From: Megascapheus bottae
Taxonomy: Eukaryota; Chordata; Mammalia; Rodentia; Geomyidae
Direction of reading: 5' to 3'
Assembly: GCA_024803745.1 (NCBI GenBank)
Contig: JANJXV010000013.1
Coordinates: forward strand, 28,562,001-28,626,000
DNA: 64,000 bases
Shown here: positions 52,455 through 62,608 of the stretch, one piece after another
Numbering within the stretch: position 1 is the stretch's first letter
How the letters are laid out: every line of letters begins with the position of its first letter
Position numbers and translations under genes: made by a program
Notes under the pieces: model-generated
The model's input: only the letters and a program-made list of their open reading frames with translations
The model's database searches: none
Told to the model about the DNA's origin: nothing

Positions 52455-52648
52455 GGGCGGGAGTTTGGCATAGTGGTAGAATGCTTGTCTAGCATGCATG
52501 AAGACCTAGTTTTGACTCCTCAGTAGCATATACATAGAAAAAAAAGCCAGAAGTGGAGCTGTGGCTCAAGTGGTAGATCTCTAGCCTTGAGAATGCCCAA
52601 GGACAGTTCTCAAGTCCTGAGTTCAAGCCCCAGGATGGGAAAAAAAAA
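52455..52648 (+). mobile_element. Dimeric ID-like SINE
   Basis: 'gcgggagtttggcatagtgg', 'ctagttttgactcctcagta', 'gctgtggctcaagtggtaga', A-tail. Confidence 0.9.
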
Positions 52649-53846
52649 CCTTAAAAAAAGGAATGAAAATTAGTTTTTTATGGACCCATATATGATTCAA
52701 AACAGCCAAAACAATCCTCAGTAAATGAGTACAACCAGTAGAAGCTCTCAACAGTAGGACAGCAGACATAGACAAAGGGCTAGAATGGAGAATAGAAATA
52801 ATTACACACATCCCAGTCAAGTTCTTTTCAGCAAATCTATTATGCAGACACAATAGGGAAAGGACAGTGTTATTGGTAATTAATGGTGATACATAGAACA
52901 CACAACTTCAGAAGCATAGAATTAGATCCATGATAGCATCCAATCAAAATTGAGCACAAATACATTTAAGATATAAGAATGATACACTGAAACTAGAAAA
53001 CTACCAGCAGGAAACAAAGAAATAAATTTATAAATCATCACTCTAAATAGATTTTTCCTGTTTTTCTTTGCATATAATCCCAAACTAATAGAGCAAAAAC
53101 AAAGAGAGATGTATGGAATTACATCTTACTGAAAAGCTTTTGTACAGCCAAAGAAATAATGTTACCTTTTAAGCAATGTGATGGCTAGTTATGTCTGATA
53201 GGGGTTAATTTCCAAAACTTATACGCAGTATATTATTATAAGGATCACACATAGCTAAATAGTAGAAAAATATGAAGTGGGAAAATAGCCTAAAATGAAT
53301 GAGAAATTGGTAAAGAGCCTAAAAAGACATTTCTCAAAGCAGAATATACAAATAGACAACAGGAATACAAACAACTGCTCATTAACAAAAATCCATTAGA
53401 AAAATGCAAAACAAAGTGGCCAATATAATAAAGAGTGGATAATATAATAAAGATGAAATCTAGCTATTGTTGGGAAGAATGTGGAGAACCAGGTGGGAAT
53501 TTTAATTAGTAAATCATTTCGGAAAGTAATATAGCGGTTCTCAACAATGGGTCATTGTATTTTAACATGATAAATATTTATAATGTAATGTAATTATGTT
53601 ATAAATTATTTAATAATCATAACTTATAGTTACAATACAAATGCATTTGAAAGTTATTTATTTTTGCAGGAATCATGTCATTAGATATGTGGAAAAATGA
53701 AACAAAATTAGCATATCAAATGAACATTTTTTTCTTGTTTTTTGTATAGTTTACAATATATGATGGAACTGACTTTACTGAATAGATAAAATAGTACACA
53801 AACACTAACATTCAAACTCATACATTCATGCAGGTATACATATTTA

Positions 53847-53869
53847 CATGCATGCATGCATGCATGCAT
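53847..53869. repeat. (CATG)n tetranucleotide
   Basis: About five catg units with alternating pattern near other ATGCA text. Confidence 0.8.
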
Positions 53870-54133
53870 ACACATAATATTTAGCTTCAAGAATCCTGTC
53901 ATTTGTAGCAATGGGCCATACTAAAGAATATTGTGTTGAACAAATTCCCATGCTCTTACCTGTGTGTTCGTTGAACAAGAAATTCGTGTCATAGAATCAA
54001 TGGGGAAAAAATGAAAGAAGTGAGGGAAGGAGTAAGAAGGATATCAAATATTTAAGATGGTGGTGGTTCCACTATGCAAATCATGGTGATTTTTGTTAAT
54101 GACAATGCACTATGTGCTTAAAAATCACTAAGA

Positions 54134-54395
54134 AGCCAGGCACGGTGACTCAGGCCTGTAATCCTAGCTACTTAGGAGGCTTGAGATCTGAGGATCAAGG
54201 ATCAAAGCCTGCCCGGCACAATTAACCTCTAGAAAGTGGGAAGTGGGGCTGGGCTCAAAGGTAGAGCAGTAGCCTTCAGCTGAAGAGCTCTGGGACAGTG
54301 CCCAGGCCCAGGGGGAGGGAAGTAGCTTTGAGTTGAAGAGCTCAGGGAGGACGCGTAGGCCGAGTTCAAGCCCCATGACCCACAAAACAAAAAAA
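54134..54395 (+). mobile_element. B1-ID SINE with duplicated ID part
   Basis: B1 head 'aggcacggtgactcaggcct'; then the ID-tail phrase occurs twice, 'agccttcagctgaagagctc' and 'agctttgagttgaagagctc', before 'gagttcaagccccatgaccc'. Confidence 0.85.
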
Positions 54396-54531
54396 TCACT
54401 AAGAAAGTAAAGTGGTTCCCCCCAAATAAAATTGTGTAATACATAGATCTTTGGGTTATATATAATGCAAAACTTCGTTTTACATAAGAACACAGGTGAT
54501 ATTTATTTTTTAATTTAAAAATAATTTCAGG

Positions 54532-54732
54532 GGCTGGGAGTTTTGCCTAGTGGTAGAGTGCTTGCCTAGCATGCACTAAGGCCCGGGTTCAATTCTTCGG
54601 TACCACATGCGTAGAAAAAAAAACTGGAAGTGGTGCTGAGGCTCAAGTGGTAGAAGTCTAGCCTTGAGAAAGTCCAAAAGGATAGTGCTCAGGCCCTAAG
54701 CTCAAGCCCAACCTGGCGGAAAAAAAATATAT
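54532..54732 (+). mobile_element. Dimeric ID-like SINE, young copy
   Basis: 'ggggctgggagttttgccta', 'cccgggttcaattc', 'gctgaggctcaagtggtaga', A-tail. Confidence 0.92.
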
Positions 54733-55450
54733 AATAATAATAATTTCATTAAAATGCAACTTTTAACAATATTTTTTGAAAAACTTTCTTCTTTGAATCT
54801 ATTTCATTTTGGAAACCATGGGCAACACTTTTGTTACTATACACTTAAATTATTTTATTTAAATGTATTTATTCATTCATACATAGATCTCTTGTATGTA
54901 TTTAAAAATAAAAAATTAAATATTTTTCAAAGATCAGAGGAAAAAAATCATTTCAAAATATCATTTATTCCTGGATAGTTCAGGAAAAGAATGTCAGAAT
55001 TTATGAACATCATTTGTCTAATGTATTTTATTAAATGCCATTAAATTGGCATTATTTTATTTCAGTGTTTACCTTCATTTCATTTGTTCATCTTACTCTT
55101 GGTCCTAATAAGAGCAGTGCTGCAAAGGAGTCAGGAATTGAGAAAGGTTAAAGCACTTTATGCCAAAGAATAATCTGTATTATTTTATAGGACAGTAGAA
55201 TAAAGCCTAGGAAAAGTAATTCTGCGTGCTGGGCTAATGCATTATATGAGAATGTAAGCGCTCCCTCTCACTTGCATGATCTGGGAGACATGAAGAAATC
55301 TCCTTTGACCTCTTCTAAAAATAGCATTTATCCATCTAGTTCAAAGCACATGTATAAAGGCCTTCCTTTCAGCCAGGCCTACACCTGACACACCTGACAT
55401 GAGCTACAGAGATGGGGAAGGTACTCTTCTGTCTTTAGATAGTTAAGTGA
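54733..55450. other. Intergenic, nothing recognised
   Basis: AT-rich; no identified element. Confidence 0.5.
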
Positions 55451-55451
55451 G

Positions 55452-55682
55452 GAATACTAAAAGGAGAGAAATTTTCAGTATCCAAAGTGAAAGATATTGT
55501 AATAAAGAAAAACAAAAACTAGGAAACAGAATACTAAAGTAGAGAAATTTTCAGTATCCAAAGTGAAAGATATTGTAATAAAGAAAAACAAAAACTAGGA
55601 AACAGAAAACTAAAAGTAGAGAAAGTTTCAGTATCCAAAGTGAAAGATATTGTAATAAAGAAAAACAAAAACTAGGAAACAG
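55452..55682. repeat. 77-bp tandem repeat, three copies
   Basis: Units start at about 55,452, 55,529 and 55,605 (period 77/76/77) with only a few mismatches between copies. The unit is A-rich and contains 'cagtatccaaagtgaaagat' and 'gaaaaacaaaaactaggaaa'. No reading frame spans it on the + strand. Confidence 0.95.
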
Positions 55683-56369
55683 AATAGAAACATATAGCCA
55701 ATCTTTGGAGTCAAGAGACTCTTCTAAGTCATAGTAATAAACTGACCTGAAAAGGTTCATGGAAGTCAGGTGAAGGGAAAAAGGAAAATAAAAAGGCAAG
55801 AGCATGTTAGATAAAAGCGAGAAGAGAGAAAGAGAGAGAGATTTTATCTTAATTTATCTGGCTTCCCCAGTTATTAGTGGACTGACTTTGGATAACCACA
55901 TACCATTTTGAAGTTATTTCCCTCATAAGGTAAAATATGGGTAATAGTAATCTCCCATTATAAACTGAAAAGTAAATGAGATACTACATGCAAAGTGTTG
56001 CTGTTGTTTTAAACTAATAGATACACACAGTTAGCAAGTCTAACAAGCAATGAATTGGGTGTTGATTGAACTACATCAGAAAACATGGTGGACCTTGGAG
56101 ATATAGCTAGCTCCATTGATCAAGGGAAATCAAGAGATTCAAATACCATCCGATGCTACAGATGTATTGTCCTCTCGTTGACTCCAGCTTTGTATTCACA
56201 GTAGAAAATCTTGACCTCTCTAGAGGTTGGCTTTTGATGTTTAGCTCTTTAACCATTAGTTACTCAAAGTGAATTCCCTCTTCGTTTCTACTTCTAAAAA
56301 TAGTACAAAAGACTTGGCCACATTCTTAGCCCATACTATCAACCGAGGTCAGAAGCATAAACAAAGCTT
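55683..56369. other. Intergenic, unique
   Basis: No repeat family recognised apart from a short AG run near 55,830. Confidence 0.5.
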
Positions 56370-56375
56370 GGACAC

Positions 56376-56677
56376 TGCCGGGGCCTACTGGCAGCAAATT
56401 GGGGTTCCTGAAATAGGGGGCAGGGACTGGAAAAAATAGAAGAGAGACAAACACATGGGGTCCGGGAGGTCTGCAGCTCAGGTAAAGCTGCAGCCCCGTT
56501 TATTTTCAACTCAAGGCTTATATCCCTTCTTGAAACCAGGGAACTTCCAGGTGTTACATTCATATGGTAAATCTCAGGTCATTCAAACAGAATAAGGCCA
56601 GAAAACAAAAGACAATAAAGCAATTGTCTGATGCAAATAAATCAAGGTACAGTTTGATTCCACTCTGGCTCCCGACA
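56376..56677 (-). mobile_element. Solo LTR, ERVK/IAP-like, antisense
   Basis: On the minus strand it runs from TGTCGGGAGCC to GCCCCGGCA (TG...CA ends), with a TATA-like gggatataagcc, an AATAAA-containing tgaaaataaacggggctg and a T-rich, CT-rich U5. It is 302 bases long. The flanks ggacac and ggatac match at five of six bases, the 6-bp target duplication of ERVK elements. No internal retroviral sequence adjoins it. Confidence 0.8.
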
Positions 56678-56683
56678 GGATAC

Positions 56684-57750
56684 AGCCTTTATTTCACGTA
56701 GACCCAGATGAGGAAACAGCAACATAAGGGATCATTTGATTGCATATGAGCTGACACCATATATATAGTGAGGGTCGCAGTGAAGATTGGCCTGCTCCAC
56801 ATTTGAACTGGTAATGTTGGTAATTATGAACAGTTAACGTAGTATCTTTTATCGGCCAGACATAAATCTGACTTTTCTTTCCTGAAGAATTTTGTATTCT
56901 GATAAGGCAAGGAGCAGTTCTTTCCTCTTTTCTTCTAGTATTTGGGACAAACAGAGTTTGCAAGCAATACTTCCTTGAACACCAAAGCCCACAGTATAAC
57001 TCAAAGACAGGAATTCTTTAGATGTTTTAGGTCACATTGCTTTGATATAATTCTGTTTCCCACATCTATATTATCCTTTTTTCCAACAGATAGTAAAATA
57101 TCACACCGAATACTAAAAAGTGGCTTTCACAAAGGGATGCTGCTTTTTCATAACCTTTGGTGCCGTTCATCCAATATAAACCTACAGATCTCAGTAGAAT
57201 TGGAAAAGAATAGATGTCAAAATCCTAAAACATGGATATGGGGAAACTTTGATAGCAGGTTTTGGTTTTGAATTTTTGAGCAGATGCATCCTGTGCCTTT
57301 TAAGTAACTGAAAAATTAAGAAATGGACCAAGCTTGAATTGACTGTAGTCTTTGCAACTATGGTTGCAATATGATTGTATGGCTTGATTTTGTTGTTTAT
57401 CATACTAGATGCATCACAGTGGTCAATATGTCTTTCTTCATCAAATCTTCAAAATGTGTCTGGTTGTTTCAATAGAGGGAAGGATAAAAATACTGGTAAC
57501 TTCATAGAAAACAAAAGGAAGATATGCATTGTCTATGTGAGTGCAGATATTTTCATTCATTCATCAAGTTATTAATTTATCCAGTAATTACTGAGACAGA
57601 GAAAAACTGTGATTGTGAGGAGACACAATAGTAGCATAATCTCTCTCTCATTTTTTTTGAAATTATCTATCAATTGCACAGTTTCTTTGTGGAATTTCTA
57701 TACATGTTTTTACCATACTTTGGTTAAATTCATCCTATTATTTCTATTTC
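56684..57750. other. Intergenic, nothing recognised
   Basis: AT-rich; the open frames on both strands look like chance. Confidence 0.5.
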
Positions 57751-57756
57751 CTTTTT

Positions 57757-58140
57757 TAAAATTTTAATGACTTTTAGTATTATATTTTATACATTCATCT
57801 AAAGTACTTCAGTCAGATTCACCCTCTCCATTTTTCCTACTCCAACTGTGTTCTGTCCCCCCCAAAACCCAGTTTTATGTTCCTGTCATGAAATTTTCTT
57901 TAGAAATCATTAGGCTTATTTCACTTAACCTAATGTCCTCCACTTTCAGCCAGGTTGTATAAAGACTCCACAATTTTCCTCTCCATTCATTATCCAATAG
58001 ACACTTAGTTCCTTGTTTGATAATTATGAAGCTTCTACCAGAAACATGATATTTTAAATCTCCATATGAAGTGTTTTATCAAACTTCCATTGGATAAATA
58101 ATCACAGAGGGACTGCTGAGTTCTCTTGACACCAGAGCCA
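57757..58140 (-). mobile_element. Ancient L1 3' part, antisense
   Basis: 'ttatttcacttaacctaatg', then 'tcctccactttcagccaggt', and 'ttcattatccaatagacact' are antisense ORF2-end phrases in order. Confidence 0.6.
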
Positions 58141-58855
58141 TGGCCATAAAGCATGGCAGTAGATTCAAAGGCTCACTCACATTAAGACATAATACTAAAC
58201 CCACTAGCACAAGGATGTTCGTTGCAGCACTATTTACCATAGCAAATATATGGAACCAACCCAGATGCCCCTCAGTAGATGATTGGATCAACAAGATGTG
58301 GTATTTATACACAATGGAATTCTATGCTGCTGTCAGAAAGAATGACATAGGCCCAATTTGTAAGGAAATGGAAAGACTTGGGAAAAATCATATTAAGTAA
58401 GCCAGACTCAAACAAACATCTGCTCAGTGATACAACATTGGCCTCTCCTAGCAGAGGATTACAATAGCTCAAAACCTAGATACATAATGCCATATAGAAT
58501 GAGGCTAAATGAAAGGACCTCCAGGATATAGAAACAAAAGCCATATAATGAGTGATTGTTTTCCTTAATGTATTATGTTATCTCTCATCTCCTTTGCTGT
58601 GCTTTGGTTATCCTCATATTGTTACAGTATCTTATCTTGTTATCTGGTATATTGTATCTGGTATATTTGTTTATTTGAAATAAGATAGGGAAGGAGGGAA
58701 AACAAGATGAGGCGCAGGGGTGGGGTGAGGGAAATAGGAACAAAAATATGAGAAGGGTTATCAATGTGTGTGAAGTAATGCACCTTCTATCTAGCAAGTA
58801 TAACTGTAACCCCTCTATTAATTATAATAAAAATACCAAAAAAGAATTAAAAATA
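58140..58855 (+). mobile_element. L1, 5'-truncated, ORF2 C-terminus plus 3' UTR, sense
   Basis: A frame reads STRMFVAALFTIANIWNQPR and CPSVDDWINKMWYLYTMEFY, the ORF2 C-terminal hallmark, then about 450 bases of 3' UTR with 'gatagggaaggagggaaaac' and 'aatgcaccttctatctagca' and an A-rich end. A truncated, dead copy; the 5' boundary is approximate. Confidence 0.85.
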
Positions 58856-58977
58856 TATATCTGAAAACAAATGTTAGTCTCACAATTTTTTTTTAAAAAA
58901 GACATAATGTATAGAGAAATAGTAGCATGAAATTCCTTACAAATTTGGCCAAAAGTAAGGAGAAAAATTCTTTTTTT

Positions 58978-59080
58978 TTTTTCAAGAAGGGAATCTCTAT
59001 TTACAATCACTGGGACTTAGTATTTAGAACTTAATCAAAATTAGGCTAAGGGTTTGTATGTCATAGAAACATATTAATTT
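58978..59080. repeat. Dispersed repeat, copy A (unidentified)
   Basis: 'gggaatctctatttacaatc' to 'gggtttgtatgtcatag' is about 80 percent like 60,160-60,240. Family not recognised. Confidence 0.55.
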
Positions 59081-59210
59081 TAGGAAATAAAACATTATGT
59101 CTATATAGTTATAGGTTTTTATATCTGTATAGTTATGTTTATATTTCCATTACCATGCCCATAGCATTGGGTATGCAGATACTGAGTCCTTGCTCTTGTA
59201 CTTTTTCAAT

Positions 59211-59720
59211 TTAATAGCCACATATTAAGGATACCATGCACCTTTTGTTCCTTAGGTCTTGACTTGTCTCATTCAACATGATTCTCTCTAGATTCATCCA
59301 CTTCCCTGTGAATGCCATTATTTCATCTTGTCTGTTGGCTATGTAGAATTTCATTGTGTATATATACCACATATTCTGTATCCATTCATCTGCAGTAGGG
59401 CATCTGGATTGTTTCCATCGCCTGGCTATTGTGACTAGTGCAGAGATGAACATAGCTGAGCAGGTGTCCTTATCATATCTTCGGTTATGATGTTCAGGGT
59501 AGATGCCCAGAAGTGGCATGGTGGGATCATAGGGAAGGTCTATTTTCAGTTCTTTAAGAAACCTCCACACTGAAGTAGGAATTCTTATTTTGCTCTCATC
59601 TTGCCTTTAGGAGTGAAAAACATGGGAAGGGCTAACAATGTTCAAGAAGTAATGTACCCACTACGTGATGAATGGAATTTAATACCCTGTACATAATCCT
59701 GACAATAATTTTTAAAAGAA
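59211..59720 (+). mobile_element. L1 with inverted 5' part (twin priming), older subfamily
   Basis: Bases 59,606-59,720 are a sense L1 tail ('caatgttcaagaagtaatgt', 'cctgacaataa', A-rich). Directly upstream, 59,211-59,600 is ORF2 in antisense with an open 119-residue frame (LPYDPTMPLLGIYPEHHNRR ... WYIYTMKFYIANRQDEIMAF). Opposite orientations within one element indicate a 5' inversion. The copy is truncated and dead. Confidence 0.75.
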
Positions 59721-59907
59721 GTTATTATGTGAAATCACAGTTATTTACTTAGTCATTAAAGCTACTTATATATGTTAAGAATAAAGTGAACTTATTGCTA
59801 AAAGAAGAAAAAGAAAATTTGAAACAAAGAATAGCAACTATAATTACACAGATAATTTTTCTCTTGGAAGTTGAGTCTCTTCCCTGCTCTCAGGCATCTT
59901 GAAAGTG

Positions 59908-60016
59908 TCTCCCATGTGAAAGGGTATCAATGTATGTAAATTAATGCACCTTCTATCTGGCAAATATCATGTAACCCTTTTACTAATTACAATAAAAAAA
60001 TTAAAAAAAAAAAAGA
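59908..60016 (+). mobile_element. L1 3' extreme end, sense, very short
   Basis: 'catgtgaaagggtatcaatg', 'ttctatctggcaaatatcat', A-rich tail. About 100 bases. Confidence 0.88.
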
Positions 60017-60084
60017 AAGTGTCTCCTTTCCTGAGGAGCTTGATTCTCAGGGTCTTAGTATAGCAGAGTAGTTCTGTTTCTTTT

Positions 60085-60245
60085 TTTAATTAAAGAATTT
60101 ATTAACATTGATTTTTAACATCATATTTCAAATGTCATGTTTAACAACAAGTATTGAAGAAGAGAATCTCTATATAAAATCACTGGCACATGGATTTTTA
60201 GAACATAATTAAAATTAAGCAGAGGATTTGTATGTCATAGTAGTT
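60085..60245. repeat. Dispersed repeat, copy B (unidentified)
   Basis: 'agagaatctctatataaaat' to 'ggatttgtatgtcatag' pairs with copy A near 59.0 kb; its start 'agaatttattaacattgatt' also resembles 20,524-20,545 in intron 5. Confidence 0.55.
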
Positions 60246-60557
60246 CTATTTTTAAGTTCTGAAGTCCTCATGCTATTTGTCATATATGTGCACATTTACA
60301 TTTCCATGATATGGAAATGTCTCTTTTCTCCATCTCTTCTTTTCTTTTCGATTATAACTATCCTAAAAACTGTGTGGTAGCATCACATTGTGGGCTTGAT
60401 TTGCTTATTGGATGGTTAATGGTGATGAGTGGTTTTTTCATCATGTGGAACCAGAAAAGCTCTGAGGGGCCTACATAATTTTTAGGAAGACAAAATAGAG
60501 ACACCACTTTTCTCAGTTTCAAGTTCTTTTAGAATTTGAATTCTAGAATTTAGGAAT

Positions 60558-60992
60558 TCATTTATCATAATCAGTAGAAACCTTGGGCTCTCATAGCAGA
60601 TATTTGCAATAGAGCAAAACCTAGATACATAAGGCCATACAGTATTACGCTAAATGAAAGGACCTCTAGGATATAGAAACAAAAACCATATAATGAGTGA
60701 TTGTTGTCCTTAATGTACTATGTTATCTCTCATCTCTTTTGCCGTCCCTTGGTTATCTTATATTGTTTCAGTATCTCACTTTGTTATCTGATATATTGGA
60801 TATATTTGTATTTGGTTATTTGAAATTGGATAGGGAAGGGGGGAAACAAGATGAGGGGTGGGCATGGGGGGGAGGGAAATGGGGACCAAGACATAAGAAA
60901 GGGTATCAATGTATGTGAATTAATGCACCTTCTATCTGGCAAATATAATGTAAACCTTCTATTAATTACAATAAAAATATATGAAAAAAAGA
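60558..60992 (+). mobile_element. L1 3' end, sense
   Basis: 'cagtagaaaccttgggctct' through 'gaaaggacctctaggatata' and the G-rich 3' UTR to 'attaattacaataaaaatat'. Confidence 0.9.
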
Positions 60993-61800
60993 ACAGTATT
61001 GTGCTGCCACAAAACAGACACATAAACCATAGCAACAGAGTAAAAATAAACTGAAACATAAAGAAGTCAATCTTATTTGATGAAGATGTCAAGAATATAC
61101 AAAGAGATAGAATAGTCTCTTTAATGAATGGGGTGAGAGAACCACAATTGCCTGTTACTGGACATCATCATATGCCATGCACAAAATTTACTCAAAACAG
61201 ATGAAATGCCTTTTCCTTTTTCTTTTTCTGTTTTTTTTTGCTAGTACCTGGATTTGAACACAGAGCCTATACTCGCTCACTCTGCTGGCACTCTATCACT
61301 TAAATTACATCTCTATACTGGCTTTGTGTTAGCAATTTTAGAGATGTTGCCTAGCTCTGAATTACGATCTTCCAGATCCCAGATTGTTCAATAGCTAGGA
61401 TTCCAGACATGAACTACCCTTGCCTGGCCATACAAACCTAATTTTAGACATGGAACTTCAAAACTATTAGCAAATAACACATGAGAAAAGCTCCTTGACA
61501 ATTTTTTTTGATATGTGAACAGAGACTCTGGCAACAAAATTAAATATAAACAGGTAGAATTTCATTAAAAAAAACTTCTGAAAGTCAAAGGAAATAATTC
61601 ACAAAATGAAACAACAGCCTGATACTTTATAGAAAATTATTTTAAACAGATACTTAGCAAGTGTTTAATATAAGAAGTTCATTTAACTGAATATCAAAAA
61701 ACAAAACAAAACAAATAGCCAAGTTTAAAAATGGGCAGGAGCTCTAAATAGATATTTTTTAAGTCAAACATAAAATAGCCAATAGCTATAGATAAAGTTT
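60993..61800 (+). mobile_element. Ancient L1 ORF2 remnant, sense, split by a SINE
   Basis: 'gccacaaaacagacacataa', 'catagcaacagagtaaaaat' and 'ttagacatggaacttcaaaa' to 'aaaatgggcaggagctctaa' follow degraded ORF2 in order. Many stops. Confidence 0.62.
61213..61432 (-). mobile_element. B1-ID SINE, antisense, old
   Basis: 'ctagtacctggatttgaaca' and 'ggcactctatcacttaaatt' (reverse ID), 'gctaggattccagacatgaa' (reverse B1). Confidence 0.75.
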
Positions 61801-62574
61801 ATCTGTAGTCCATGCTGGCAGACTGGAAATTCAGATACTTTTGTGACACAATTCCTTCTCAAAATAAATTTTAAATTTTGCTCTTATGAAGGAAAATCTC
61901 CTTTATTTAATGTTACTAAATTGTAAACATAAAATCATGTCAGCAAAATGTCTTCACAGCAATATCTAGAGTGGTGTTGAAGCAAACTGACCCTATACCA
62001 AAATTAAATTAACCTACAAAATTAACCACTACAAGTAAGAAGGGCTCTGAATGTCCCAATTATTTTATTGTGCTTGGGCACTATTATAATCCTACTTCCT
62101 ATAACAGTGCCTAGGAAAGGCACTAAAACTGATACTCTAAAATCGCAAATGTGTTAGGAAATGCAAGAATGAATGAATGAAAGAATAAATGAATGAAATT
62201 GTCATTGTCATAACTGGATCCTATGAAAAGATGAACATAATAGTTGTAATGGGCATGGCCAAATAGCATATCAGCTAAAAATTAGACAGTTAGGTGTTTT
62301 TGTCTTGGTCTATGACAAACCCAAGTATTAACCTGTAGCTTACAGGTTTACAGACTAAAGAATTCTTGGTTAATATTATAGTTTCTGAGTAATAACTGAT
62401 CACAGCAGAAACAACTTTAAAATATCAAATATGTATCCCTTTTAAAATTAGTATTTCCTAAGTACTACCAAAAATGTATACATGTAGCTTAAAACTATAA
62501 AACATATATTCTTTCTAATCTGGACTCTCCATGATACAAGGCCACATTTAGTCCCATACTGTTTATCTTTCTCA

Positions 62575-62580
<6 letters not shown>
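61801..62580. other. Intergenic; L2-like end near 62.1 kb
   Basis: 'tgcctaggaaaggcactaaa' followed by a (gaat)n run at 62,165-62,200 resembles an L2/MIR 3' end; otherwise nothing recognised. Confidence 0.45.
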
Positions 62581-62582
<2 letters not shown>

Positions 62583-62607
<25 letters not shown>

Positions 62608-62608
62608 C
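62583..62608. repeat. (TG)n microsatellite
   Basis: About 13 TG units. Confidence 0.92.

Larger units (their letters stand above)
49500..53560 (+). mobile_element. Ancient L1 (about 4 kb remnant), interrupted by younger SINEs and an L1 tail
   Basis: Degraded ORF2 phrases in sense appear in the right order across 4 kb: the 'ttcttaaatgtatatggaat' endonuclease region (50,150), 'cattggatagcttcactgct' (50,455), 'atccctgacaaatgtatatg' (51,070), 'aaaagaccccaaagactcca' (51,729), 'caaaacagccaaaacaatcc' (52,698) and 'aagacatttctcaaagcaga' (53,323). Stops are frequent and no protein is possible. Five younger elements sit inside it (50.56, 50.79, 51.48, 51.98 and 52.46 kb). The 5' limit is uncertain. 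Confidence 0.68.

Noticed and set aside
54290..54310. REST/RE1 half-site 'gggacagtgcccagg' in SINE tails
   Set aside because: Only the right half resembles RE1 and it is a fixed part of the SINE consensus; the left half is missing.
55452..55682. CRISPR-like array
   Set aside because: The 77-bp units are contiguous without spacers, and this is mammalian DNA.
58140..59570. 86- and 119-residue frames as host genes
   Set aside because: Both are L1 ORF2 C-termini of truncated elements.
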